Assembly: GCA_003244145.1 (NCBI GenBank)
Contig: QHBM01000019.1
Span: 21,426 to 85,425 of the forward strand
Length of the DNA: 64,000 nucleotides
Direction: 5' to 3'
Source of the DNA: Chthoniobacterales bacterium
Lineage (GTDB): Bacteria > Verrucomicrobiota > Verrucomicrobiia > Chthoniobacterales > UBA10450
Part shown: positions 52,432 through 60,959 of the stretch, one piece after another
Numbering within the stretch: position 1 is the first letter of the stretch
How the letters are laid out: each line of letters starts with the position of its first letter
Position numbers and translations under genes: made by a program
Notes under the pieces: generated by a model
The model's database searches: none
What the model saw: only the letters and a program-made list of their open reading frames with translations
What the model was told of the DNA's origin: nothing

Positions 52432-53234
52432 ATGCGAGATAATTCCTTACTCAGCGACAAGCAATGGAACAAAATAAAAGCGCTCTTACCCAAGCCACCG
52501 CGGCGGCGGCGCCGTGGTCGGCCCCGTGCGAACGAGCGGCTGGTTTTGGAGGGTATTCTCTGGGTCTTGCGCAGCGGAGCGCGTTGGCGCGATCTGCCTG
52601 GAGCGTATCCTTCTGCCAGCACCTGTTGGAGAAGATTGCGCCAATGGGAAGAACGCGATGTCTGGTTAAGAATCTGGCGTGGCTTGCTGGGGCAACTCGA
52701 CGCCCAGGGCAAGCTCAACTGGAGCGAAGTATTTTTGGACGGCAGTTTTGCGCCGGCCAAAAAAGGGGGCTCTGCGTGGGTAAAACCAAACGTGGCAAAG
52801 GTACAAAGTGGATGGTGGTGGCAGACGGCCAAGGTATTCCTTTGGGAAGCCAACTGGTCTCGGCCAGTCCAGCGGAAGTAACTCTGGCCGAAAGCACCCT
52901 GGCTCGCATCTCGGTCCCGCGCGCCGGGCGCGGTCGCCCGCAAAGCCGCCCGCTGCGCGTCATTGCCGACCGCGCTTACGACAGCGATCCCTTGCGCTGG
53001 CGCTTGCTCCAGCGCGGTATTGTTTTGATTTGTCCTCATCGCAGAGGACGCCGTCGTGGCTCCCTCAATGACGGCCGCACCTTGCGCCGCTACACCAAGC
53101 GCTGGAAAATTGAGCGCACCTTCGCCCATTTGGGCAACTTCCGTCGCCTTCTCATCCGGCACAATCGTCTCTTGTCTCTCTACCAAGGCTTCTTTCATCT
53201 CGCCTGCCTCATGCTAACCCTCAGACATTTTTGA
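52432..53234 (+). CDS. IS5-family transposase OrfAB, made by -1 frameshift
   Basis: OrfA (52432-52881) starts MRDNSLLSDKQWNKIKALLP and contains the helix-turn-helix and the first catalytic Asp in VFLDGSFAPAKK. OrfB is in the -1 frame and runs to 53234, with the second Asp in VIADRAYDSDP and the Glu in KRWKIERTFAHLGNFRRLL. A -1 shift on the A6G5 run at 52759-52769 gives a 267-residue DDE transposase with Asp, Asp and Glu properly spaced. OrfA alone would make a 149-residue product with an unrelated tail. Confidence 0.88.
52759..52769 (+). promoter_or_regulatory. Programmed -1 frameshift site (A6G5)
   Basis: AAAAAAGGGGG lies exactly where OrfA homology ends (APAKKGG) and OrfB homology begins (GKTKRGKGTKWMVV). 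Such A6G-type runs are the usual slippery sites in this IS group. Confidence 0.75.
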
Positions 53235-53243
53235 AACCGCTTC
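53218..53243 (-). repeat. Right terminal inverted repeat of the IS
   Basis: Its reverse complement begins GAAGCGGTTTCAAAAAT. The OrfB TGA (53232-53234) is inside it. Confidence 0.9.
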
Positions 53244-53273
53244 TAGATCAATAGCGTCTTTTCGAAGTAAAAT

Positions 53274-54110
53274 ATGAGAAAGTTACGTCGATTATTTGTT
53301 AGGAATCAAAAGCGGCGGAAGGAAATTTCGTCTCCCTCCAGGAGTCTAGCTGCGCTCAATTCCGGGGTGATCGCTGCTGATCTCGAGCGCGACGGTTTCG
53401 CCGTATTCCAATTTCCGGAGCCGGACTTCGATCGCGTGGCGGATGATGTTTTGAAATCCCTTAAGCCTCATTTCGATTGGAGGAAGGCTAACTATTCTGG
53501 CGCCACCCCCGACTTGCGCGTTTTCGATGGTTGGACAGTAAGCGAGAGCATCCGGAGAATTGCCACTAATCCAGTCATCATCGGCGTGCTTACCGAAATC
53601 TACGGTCGGCGTGCATTCCCGTTCCAAACCTTGAATTTTGCGGTCGGATCGCAGCAGCATGTTCATGCTGACCTGGTTCATTTCTGTGCGCGTCCGCCGC
53701 ATTTTATGTGCGGCGTTTGGGTAGCGCTGGAAGACATTCACGAGGGCGCGGGGCCGCTTTTATATTATCCGGGATCTCATAAGTGGCCGGTCTTCTTTCC
53801 CGAGAATGTGAACGCTCCCCTTGGGTCCAAAGAAAATCCTTACGAGCACTACCACCTTTTGGAGAAAACCTGGGAGGCGGAAATCGTCGCGCGAGAAGTT
53901 CGGCCGGTCCATTTTTTGGCAAAAAAAGGCCAAGCATTGATCTGGGACGCGAATCTCTGGCATGGTGGTGCATCGCAAACAGACCCTTCGCTGACTCGTT
54001 ACAGTCAGGTCACTCATTATTTTTTCGACGGTTGTTCGTACTGGACGCCACTGACCGGTCTCGACCGCCAGGTGCTCGCGATAGAGCCTGCGAAGACCGT
54101 CGCTTTCTAA
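53274..54110 (+). CDS. Phytanoyl-CoA dioxygenase (PhyH)-family protein
   Basis: A 278-residue Fe(II)/2-oxoglutarate oxygenase-type protein. The iron facial triad is likely H-x-D in VHADLVHF and the distal His in DANLWHGGAS. The conserved Arg for 2-oxoglutarate is probably in DPSLTRYSQVTHYFF. GPLLYYPGSHKWP is a PhyH hallmark. The substrate is unknown; beside a glycan block it could hydroxylate a sugar, lipid or amino-acid substituent. It starts 30 bases after the IS right end, so its expression may depend on the IS. The N-terminus is AT-richer than the rest. Confidence 0.85.
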   Translation: MRKLRRLFVRNQKRRKEISSPSRSLAALNSGVIAADLERDGFAVFQFPEPDFDRVADDVLKSLKPHFDWRKANYSGATPDLRVFDGWTVSESIRRIATNPVIIGVLTEIYGRRAFPFQTLNFAVGSQQHVHADLVHFCARPPHFMCGVWVALEDIHEGAGPLLYYPGSHKWPVFFPENVNAPLGSKENPYEHYHLLEKTWEAEIVAREVRPVHFLAKKGQALIWDANLWHGGASQTDPSLTRYSQVTHYFFDGCSYWTPLTGLDRQVLAIEPAKTVAF

Positions 54111-54115
54111 GCGAC

Positions 54116-54691
54116 TCAGCCGGGGTTGTTGCTGCCTGGTTTGACGGCTGGAATTGCCGCTAAATCGGGTGGAAGGTTTGCAGCATCGAAGGTGTCGACG
54201 TTCATCTTGATGAGGCTGACAAACGGACAACCGTAGTCTGGTCGTTCGCCTCCACTACGATCGACAATGACGCCGATGCCGGTGACCTGTCCGCCGTGGG
54301 CACGAACGATATCGACCGTTTCCTGGACTCGACCGCCGCGCGTAACCACGTCCTCGGCCACAATGAACCGCTCGTTAGGCTGGATCTGGAAGCCCCGCCG
54401 CAGGACCAGACCGCCGGCTTCTTTCTCCGCGAAAATATGCCGTTTCCCGAGGGCGCGGCCGACTTCCTGCCCGACGATAATCCCGCCCAGGGCAGGGGAT
54501 ATCACCGCGTCGCAGGCGATGCCGCGTAATTTTTCTGCGAGGCGGCCGCAAACTTCAGCGGCTATCTCCGTGTGCTGGAGAAGCAGGGCGCACTGAAAAA
54601 ACTGCCGACTGTGCAATCCCGACCGCAGGACAAAATGCCCGTCGAGCAGCGCACCGGTCTGGCGAAAAAGCGCGAGCAGGTCGTCGCTCAT
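54116..54691 (-). CDS. pyrE: Orotate phosphoribosyltransferase
   Basis: Converts orotate and PRPP to OMP. It is 191 residues. The catalytic flexible loop region is GKRHIFAEKEAGG and the PRPP motif is FIVAEDVVTRGGRVQETV. The substrate is supplied by prs and the product used by pyrF, both in this window. The start codon shares one base with the ridA stop (TAATG), so they are coupled. The stop lies 5 bases from the convergent PhyH gene. Confidence 0.95.
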   Translation of the reverse strand: MSDDLLALFRQTGALLDGHFVLRSGLHSRQFFQCALLLQHTEIAAEVCGRLAEKLRGIACDAVISPALGGIIVGQEVGRALGKRHIFAEKEAGGLVLRRGFQIQPNERFIVAEDVVTRGGRVQETVDIVRAHGGQVTGIGVIVDRSGGERPDYGCPFVSLIKMNVDTFDAANLPPDLAAIPAVKPGSNNPG

Positions 54692-55113
54692 TATCCTGAC
54701 GTGTCGCCAACCGTCTTGTCGCCCGATCCGCTTTGATCCGCGATGGCGATGGCTTCAATCTCGACCCGGGCATTTTTCGGGAGGGTGGAAACGCCCACGG
54801 TGGAACGCGCCGGCGGCTGGTCCTTGAAATAGGTGGCGTAAACTTCGTTCATCTTTTGGAAGTCTCCGAAATCCGCCAGGAAAACCGTGGTCTTGACCAC
54901 GCTGGCCAGAGTCAACTGCTCCGCCTTTAAGATGGCTGTGATGCTGTCGAGCACGCGACGCGTCTGCTCGGCGATGTCTTCCGAGACGATCTGACCGCTC
55001 TTGGGATCGAGAGGAACCTGGCCCGCGCAAAACATTAACGATCCGACCCGGACCGCCTGCGAATACGGCCCGATGGCGGCCGGGGCCTCGGGAGTAGAAA
55101 TGATCTTCTTCAT
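54691..55113 (-). CDS. ridA: RidA-family enamine/imine deaminase
   Basis: A 140-residue YjgF/YER057c/UK114 protein that clears reactive enamines from PLP enzymes. Landmarks are AIGPYSQAVRVGSLMFCAGQ near the start, SVVKTTVFLADFGDF, and the active-site Arg in PPARSTVGVSTLPKNARVEIEAIA. It has a ~15-residue Gly/Ser/Asp tail beyond the usual end. Confidence 0.92.
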   Translation of the reverse strand: MKKIISTPEAPAAIGPYSQAVRVGSLMFCAGQVPLDPKSGQIVSEDIAEQTRRVLDSITAILKAEQLTLASVVKTTVFLADFGDFQKMNEVYATYFKDQPPARSTVGVSTLPKNARVEIEAIAIADQSGSGDKTVGDTSG

Positions 55114-55137
55114 CGGGCGAGCTTAGCGGGAAAATTG

Positions 55138-55225
55138 TCTCACACAACGGTCGCAAAGGTTCACGGCGGAAAATCTTAAATCCTTATTCCCACTCCGTTG
55201 TGTCCTTTGTGACCGTTGTGCGAGA
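55138..55225. repeat. Imperfect intergenic palindrome, copy c
   Basis: Left arm TCTCACACAACGGTCGCAAA (from 55138) pairs with a right arm ending CCGTTGTGCGAGA (to 55225). The outer ~24 bases match at all but two positions. It lies between divergent ridA and secA and matches the family seen at 4765-4842. Confidence 0.65.
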
Positions 55226-55280
55226 TCCAATGGGGCAGCGGTTGTTTCTGAGCGAAATCCGTCAATATTAACCCCTCATT

Positions 55281-58200
55281 ATGGTTGGCTGGGTCTTAAA
55301 GAAAATACTGGGGTCGAAGAATCAGCGCGAAATCAAGCGCCTGATGCCGACGGTCCGTCGGATCAACGAGCTCGATGAGCAGTTCAAGGCGCTCTCGGAC
55401 GACGATCTGCGCGCGAAGACGACCGCCTGGAAAGCGGAGCTGGCCGCGATTACTGACTTGGAAGAGCAATGGAACAAGCTCGACGAGATCCTGCCGGAAG
55501 CGTTCGCCGTGGTGAAAAACGCGGCGCGTCGACTGACGGAACGCCAGCACACTTTCACCGTCTGTGACCAGCCGATGACCTGGAACATGGTGCATTTCGA
55601 CGTGCAATTGGTCGGCGGAATGGTGTTGCATCGCGGGCGCATTTCGGAAATGGCGACCGGTGAAGGCAAAACCCTGGTCGCGACCTTGCCGCTTTACTTG
55701 AACGCGCTCATCGGCCGAGGTGCGCATCTGGTGACGGTGAACGATTACCTCGCTCGCCGCGACGCTGAGTGGATGGGGCAGCTCTACAATTTCCTCGGGC
55801 TCACCTACGGTTGCATTCAGCATGATGAACCGCCCGACGAACGCCGCCAGCAGTACGCGATGGACATCACCTACGGCACGAACAGCGAGTTCGGCTTCGA
55901 TTATTTGCGCGACAACGGCATGGCCACCACGCGCGAGCAGCAGGTCCAGCGCGGTTACAATTACGCCATCGTCGATGAAGTCGATTCCATCCTGATCGAC
56001 GAAGCGCGCACGCCGCTCATCATCAGCGGGCCCTCCACCGTTTCGACCCATCAGTACGACAAATGGAAGCCGCTGGTCGATCAGCTCGTGCGCAAACAAA
56101 CCATGTTGTGCAACCGGCTCGCGAGTGAAGCGAAGGAACTTTTCGAGCAGGAAAAAACGGAGGACGCCGGCCTCGTCATGTTCAAGGTGAAGCTCGGCCA
56201 GCCGCGGAACAAACCGCTCCTGCGCATGATGGAAGACCCGGAGAAACGCAGGGCGATGGACAAGGCCGAGCTCCAATTTTACCAGGACACGCGCAAGGAA
56301 GAATTGTTCGCGCTTAAGGAAGAGCTCTTTTTCACTATCGACGAGAAATCGAACGAGTCCGATCTTTCGGAGCAGGGCCGCGCATTTCTGAATCCGGACG
56401 AGCCGGACTCGTTTGTCTTGCCGGATTTGATCAGCGAGTTCACCGAGATCGATCTCGATTCGTCGCTTTCCGACGAACAGAAGGAGAAAGCCAAAGTGGA
56501 ACGCCAGCAGCATTGCGACGCGCAGGCCGAACGCATTCACAACATCTCGCAGCTCCTGCGGGCCTATTGCCTCTTCGAAAAGGACGTGGCTTACGTCGTC
56601 GAGGAAAACAAAGTCGTCATCGTCGACGAATACACCGGGCGCAAGATGCCCGGCCGGCGTTGGAGCGACGGATTGCACCAGGCCGTCGAAGCGAAGGAAG
56701 GCGTCCAGATCGATCGTGAAACCCAAACGCTCGCTACGATCACGATCCAGAATTATTTTCGGCTCTACCACAAACTCGCGGGCATGACCGGCACCGCCGA
56801 TACCGAAGCGGCCGAGTTTCACGACATTTACAAGCTCGACGTCAACGTCATCCCGACGAACCGGCCGGTCGCGCGGAAGGACGCGAACGATCGCATCTAC
56901 AAAACGCGCCGCGAAAAATACAACGCGGTCATCAACGAGATCAAGGAACGCCACGGAAAAAATCAGCCGGTCCTGGTCGGCACCGTTAGCGTGGAAGCTT
57001 CAGAATTACTGAGCCGAATGCTGAAGCGGGAAAAAGTTCCGCACAACGTCCTCAACGCGAAATATCATATGCAGGAGGCCGAGATCGTGCAGCGCGCCGG
57101 GCAGGCCGGGACCGTAACGATCTCGACGAACATGGCCGGCCGCGGCACCGACATTAAACTGGGCGACGGCGTGGCAAACGCTGGCGGACTTTTCGTGATC
57201 GGCACAGAGCGGCACGAGTCGCGCCGCATCGATCGACAGTTGCGCGGCCGTTGCGCGCGCCAGGGCGATCCGGGCGGTTCGCGTTTCTACGTCAGCTTTG
57301 AAGACGATCTCATGCGCAACTTCGGCGCGGCCGATCGCATGACGAAGATCATGGAACGCTTCGGCCTCGAGGAAGGCCAGGAGCTCGAGCATCCGTGGCT
57401 AAATAAGTCGGTCGAGACCGCACAGAAACGCGTGGAGCAGCGCAATTATCTCGCGCGGAAACGGACGCTCGATTTCGACGACGTAATGAACAATCAGCGC
57501 GAGGTGGTTTACACCTATCGCAACGACACCATCGATTCGGAAGAGCCGCGCAAGCTTGTCTTCGAAGTGATCGACGAAGCGGTGCCGGCGAAGCTGAAAG
57601 AGCTTTTGGTGACGGGCGAGGCCGGCGAGACGGCAAACTACGGCGCGCTTCTCAACTGGGTCAACGTGACGTTCCCGCTCGGTCTCTCGAAAGAGAAAGC
57701 GCAATTCGAAACGCGCACGGTCGAAGAGAACACGCAATTCCTGGTCGAGAAAATCAAGGACGCCTACGAGCGCAAATCGAGTCACGAGGAACCGACTGCG
57801 GTGAAGAGCCTCGAGCGTTACATCATTCTGAACGCGATCGACCGGCTTTGGCAGGAGCATCTCTATGCGATGGATTCCTTGCGCGAGGGCGTTTATCTCC
57901 GGAGCTACGCGCAGAAAGATCCGCTGATCGAATACAAGACCGAGGCTTACGAAATGTTCGTGGAGCTGATGGCGAACATTAAGAACGAAGTGCTGCACAA
58001 TCTTTTCCGCAGCACCTCGAACTTGCAGGCGTTCGAAAATTTTCTTTCCACCCTTCCGCAATTTCTTCTGCGCGAACACGCCCCGGCGTCACCGACAGCG
58101 ACCGGCCCGGTCCCCGGCCGTCATGGCGAGCGGCTCTCGGCGGGCGACAGCGTTTCCACCAATGGCGACGGCACCGAGTTGAAACTCGATCTCGCGCCGG

Positions 58201-58292
58201 TGCGTCGCGACGTGCCGAAGGTCGGCCGCAACGAACCATGTCCCTGTGGCAGCGGGAAGAAATTCAAGAACTGCTGCGGCCGGGTAGCCTAA
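55281..58292 (+). CDS. secA: Preprotein translocase ATPase SecA
   Basis: Drives export through SecYEG. It is 1003 residues, longer than E. coli SecA (901) because of inserts around 280-400. The Walker A is [13 protein letters not shown] near residue 124, DEAD-like [18 protein letters not shown] near 230, and motif [13 protein letters not shown] near 615. The C-terminal zinc finger [14 protein letters not shown], which binds SecB and ribosomes, is intact. It would serve the many signal-peptide proteins here. The stop interlocks with that of the next convergent gene (CTAA). Confidence 0.97.
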   Translation: MVGWVLKKILGSKNQREIKRLMPTVRRINELDEQFKALSDDDLRAKTTAWKAELAAITDLEEQWNKLDEILPEAFAVVKNAARRLTERQHTFTVCDQPMTWNMVHFDVQLVGGMVLHRGRISEMATGEGKTLVATLPLYLNALIGRGAHLVTVNDYLARRDAEWMGQLYNFLGLTYGCIQHDEPPDERRQQYAMDITYGTNSEFGFDYLRDNGMATTREQQVQRGYNYAIVDEVDSILIDEARTPLIISGPSTVSTHQYDKWKPLVDQLVRKQTMLCNRLASEAKELFEQEKTEDAGLVMFKVKLGQPRNKPLLRMMEDPEKRRAMDKAELQFYQDTRKEELFALKEELFFTIDEKSNESDLSEQGRAFLNPDEPDSFVLPDLISEFTEIDLDSSLSDEQKEKAKVERQQHCDAQAERIHNISQLLRAYCLFEKDVAYVVEENKVVIVDEYTGRKMPGRRWSDGLHQAVEAKEGVQIDRETQTLATITIQNYFRLYHKLAGMTGTADTEAAEFHDIYKLDVNVIPTNRPVARKDANDRIYKTRREKYNAVINEIKERHGKNQPVLVGTVSVEASELLSRMLKREKVPHNVLNAKYHMQEAEIVQRAGQAGTVTISTNMAGRGTDIKLGDGVANAGGLFVIGTERHESRRIDRQLRGRCARQGDPGGSRFYVSFEDDLMRNFGAADRMTKIMERFGLEEGQELEHPWLNKSVETAQKRVEQRNYLARKRTLDFDDVMNNQREVVYTYRNDTIDSEEPRKLVFEVIDEAVPAKLKELLVTGEAGETANYGALLNWVNVTFPLGLSKEKAQFETRTVEENTQFLVEKIKDAYERKSSHEEPTAVKSLERYIILNAIDRLWQEHLYAMDSLREGVYLRSYAQKDPLIEYKTEAYEMFVELMANIKNEVLHNLFRSTSNLQAFENFLSTLPQFLLREHAPASPTATGPVPGRHGERLSAGDSVSTNGDGTELKLDLAPVRRDVPKVGRNEPCPCGSGKKFKNCCGRVA

Positions 58293-58819
58293 GAGCGCGA
58301 TTCTCGAAACGGCAGTTCCAACGTCGCGCCCGGCGGAAGATTCCGCCATTTTGCCGCGAGCTCCTCAAAACGGCCACGCACCTTGGCGAGATCTTCGTCC
58401 AGCAATGATCGCGGGAGCGGCATTCCCTTCGCTCGCGCGAAGGTTGCAGCCAGCTCATTGAATTCGTCGGCTGTGCTGACGGCACCACCGGCGCGCTCCG
58501 CGGAAAACGCCGAAACAAAATATTCGACTTCGAGTGCTTCGTTTGGCAACGGGTCTCGCGCCGTTTTGCCGGTCGTCTCGGCGATGTTCCAGCCGTCTGC
58601 GATCAAGCCGTAAAAGCCGCGCGCGAAGCTGAGTTCAGTCTCGACCGCGTAGTGAGTGAGGTCGTGCAGCGGAAAAAACGCGGCGTGAATGTCGTCCTGC
58701 CGTTGCCACGTGACGGAGCCATCCGCGCGAATGCATTTTAGCACAGCGCCGCCATCCGTTCGCCTGGTGAATTGAATAGTCAAAGGCCGATCCTTGTGCA
58801 CGTATCGTTGATCGGGCAC
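58289..58819 (-). CDS. Unknown protein, up to 176 aa
   Basis: No family recognised. It is soluble, with a beta-rich first third ([18 protein letters not shown]) and helical remainder ([31 protein letters not shown]). The segment HDLTHYAVE is reminiscent of metal-binding helices but no clear site is seen. The most distal GTG start (58819) lies one base from the recQ ATG, leaving no promoter space. A GTG at 58801 ([11 protein letters not shown]) is a reasonable alternative. The stop overlaps that of secA. Confidence 0.6.
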   Translation of the reverse strand: MPDQRYVHKDRPLTIQFTRRTDGGAVLKCIRADGSVTWQRQDDIHAAFFPLHDLTHYAVETELSFARGFYGLIADGWNIAETTGKTARDPLPNEALEVEYFVSAFSAERAGGAVSTADEFNELAATFARAKGMPLPRSLLDEDLAKVRGRFEELAAKWRNLPPGATLELPFRESRS

Positions 58820-58820
58820 A

Positions 58821-60959
58821 ATGAAAATCCCGATGACCCCTCACCACGTCCTCGAAAAATATTTTGGCTTTCGAGAATTCCTCGACGCGCAGGAAGAGGT
58901 GATTACCGCCATTACCGGCGGCGCCGATGCGCTGGTCGTGATGCCGACGGGCGGTGGCAAATCGCTTTGCTATCAATTGCCGGCGCTGCTCATGGAAGGA
59001 ACGACCGTCGTCGTTTCGCCGCTCATCGCGCTGATGAAAGATCAGGTGGACGCGCTTCAGCGCCGCGGCATCGCCGCGACGTTAATCAACAGCTCGCTGA
59101 CTCCAGGCGAACAGCGCGAACGCATTCAGGCGCTGGCGCGCGGCGAGTTCAAACTGGTGTACATCGCGCCGGAGCGTTTCCGCAGCCGATCGTTTCTGGA
59201 AGCGCTCGGCCAAAGCACGATTGCGCTTTTCGCCGTGGATGAAGCGCACTGCCTTTCCATGTGGGGCCACGATTTCCGGCCGGATTATTTCCGGCTCAAT
59301 CAGGTGCTCGAAACTCTGGGCCGCCCGCAGGTGGCGGCGTTCACCGCCACCGCGACGCCGGAAGTGCGTCGCGATATCCTGACCCATCTCGCCTTGCGCG
59401 AGCCGCGAGAATTCATCGCCGGATTTGCGCGGCCGAATTTGAAATTGCTCATCTCGCCGGTCGCGAACGAAACTCAAAAGTACGAGCACCTCCACGCGTT
59501 GATCCGGGAAGGCAAGACCGGCATTGTTTATTGTTCGACCAGAAAGCGAGTCGAAGCGGTGGCTGAAACGCTGAAGAGCGCGAACATCTCCAGCATTCTT
59601 TATCACGGCGGCATGTCCGACGAGGAGCGGGAGAAAGCGCAGAATGAATTCATGCAGGGCCGGCGCGACATCGTCGTGGCGACGAACGCATTCGGGATGG
59701 GGATCGATCGGGCGGACATTCGTTTCGTGGTCCACTTCGATGTGCCGGGCAGCGTCGAGGCCTACTACCAGGAGGCCGGCCGCGCTGGACGCGACGGCGA
59801 AGCAGCGACTTGCGATCTTCTTTTCAATCACGCCGACACGCGGGTGCAGGAATTTTTCATCGAAGGAAGCAATCCGCCGCTCGAGTTCATCGTGCAGACC
59901 TACGAGATGCTCCGGCGCGAAGCGGACGAAAAACATGAGCTTCAGATTTCGCTCAAGGAGATGGCGGCGCGAATCGGCTCGGAAAAAAACGACATGATGC
60001 TCGGCTCGTCGCTCCATGTTCTCGACCGTGAGGGTTACATCGACCGCTTCGATATTCCGGGGCGTCGCGTGCGCGGAACGCGCCTGCTCCAGCCCGACGT
60101 GCGCGGTCACCAGTTGAAGCTCGACGCCGTCAAGCTCCGCGAAAAGGAACGGCGCGATCGCGCGAAGCTGAAACTGATGGTCGACTTCGCTTATTCGAGA
60201 ACGTGCCGGCAACAGGCGATCCTGCGCTACTTCGGCGAGAGCGATCCGGCGCGCTGCGGCAATTGCGATATTTGCCTGGAGACCGCGGGACCGTGCCGCG
60301 CGCCGACGGCGGACGAGGCGCTGATCGTGCGCAAAGCCATGAGCGGCGTCGCGAGAATGTCGATGCGCGCCGACGGAGAATGGGAGCCCCGTTTCGGCCG
60401 GGGCCGGATCGTGCAGACACTGGTAGGCAGCCGATCGCGCGAAATAATTCAGGCGCAGCTCGACCAGCTCTCGACTTACGGGTTGTTGAAAAGCGAAGGC
60501 GTCGCGTATCTGAACCAACTCATGCGTGAATTGCAGGACGCCGGGATGCTCGTCTCCAGCGGAGGCCAATACCCGATGGTGACGTTGACGCGTCTCGGCG
60601 ACGAGGTGATGAAAGGCCGCACCGATTACGAGCTGCATTGGCCGCAACGCAGCGCGGCCGGCTCCACGGCTTCGACCGCATCGCGGAAACTGAAAACACG
60701 GGCCGTTTCCCTGGACGAATTGGTCCCGGTCGATGCGAGCGTTTTCGAGCGGCTGAAAAAGGTGCGGCTCGATCTGGCGCGCGAACACGGCAACGTCCCG
60801 GCCTATGTTATTTTTCCCGATGAAACCTTGCTCGCCTTTGCGCGCTTGAAACCGACGTCGGTGGAAGCGGGCCGTAAAATCCGCGGCGTTGGTGAGATCA
60901 AGGCGCAGCGATACCTGCCCGCCTTCATCAAGGCAATCGTGGCGGGAAAAAATGATTAG
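58821..60959 (+). CDS. recQ: ATP-dependent DNA helicase RecQ
   Basis: A 3'-5' helicase in recombination and fork repair. It is 712 residues (RecQ range 600-720). Walker A is MPTGGGKSLCYQLPAL near 50, the Walker B/aromatic-rich loop is AVDEAHCLSMWGHDFRPDY, and motif VI is YYQEAGRAGRDG. The zinc domain is TCRQQAILRYFGE...CGNCDICL, followed by a winged helix and an HRDC domain at the end. An ATG at 58833 (MTPHHVLEKYFGF) is a possible alternative start. Its stop interlocks with that of the convergent gene (TTAG). Confidence 0.95.
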   Translation: MKIPMTPHHVLEKYFGFREFLDAQEEVITAITGGADALVVMPTGGGKSLCYQLPALLMEGTTVVVSPLIALMKDQVDALQRRGIAATLINSSLTPGEQRERIQALARGEFKLVYIAPERFRSRSFLEALGQSTIALFAVDEAHCLSMWGHDFRPDYFRLNQVLETLGRPQVAAFTATATPEVRRDILTHLALREPREFIAGFARPNLKLLISPVANETQKYEHLHALIREGKTGIVYCSTRKRVEAVAETLKSANISSILYHGGMSDEEREKAQNEFMQGRRDIVVATNAFGMGIDRADIRFVVHFDVPGSVEAYYQEAGRAGRDGEAATCDLLFNHADTRVQEFFIEGSNPPLEFIVQTYEMLRREADEKHELQISLKEMAARIGSEKNDMMLGSSLHVLDREGYIDRFDIPGRRVRGTRLLQPDVRGHQLKLDAVKLREKERRDRAKLKLMVDFAYSRTCRQQAILRYFGESDPARCGNCDICLETAGPCRAPTADEALIVRKAMSGVARMSMRADGEWEPRFGRGRIVQTLVGSRSREIIQAQLDQLSTYGLLKSEGVAYLNQLMRELQDAGMLVSSGGQYPMVTLTRLGDEVMKGRTDYELHWPQRSAAGSTASTASRKLKTRAVSLDELVPVDASVFERLKKVRLDLAREHGNVPAYVIFPDETLLAFARLKPTSVEAGRKIRGVGEIKAQRYLPAFIKAIVAGKND

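Larger units (their letters stand above)
52331..53243 (+). mobile_element. IS5-family (IS427-like) insertion sequence, 913 bp
   Basis: Imperfect 26-base terminal inverted repeats (52331-52356 and 53218-53243) bound a two-frame DDE transposase. Each end is flanked by TA (52329-52330 and 53244-53245), consistent with a TA target duplication. The right repeat contains the transposase stop codon. The element lies between the epimerase and PhyH genes and interrupts no visible coding frame. Ends and frames look intact. Confidence 0.9.

Noticed and set aside
51335..52477. 380-codon plus-strand frame opposite the epimerase
   Set aside because: Antisense to a good SDR gene, and it runs into the IS left end, so it cannot be one real gene.
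52464..53234. Second transposase frame as a separate gene starting at 52464
   Set aside because: Only the part after the A6G5 run has transposase homology; it is the continuation of OrfA by -1 frameshift.
55296..56954. 552-codon open frame on the minus strand opposite secA
   Set aside because: Antisense shadow of a clear SecA gene; low-complexity Arg/Leu/Val/Phe composition and no family motif. Long antisense frames are expected in GC-rich genes.
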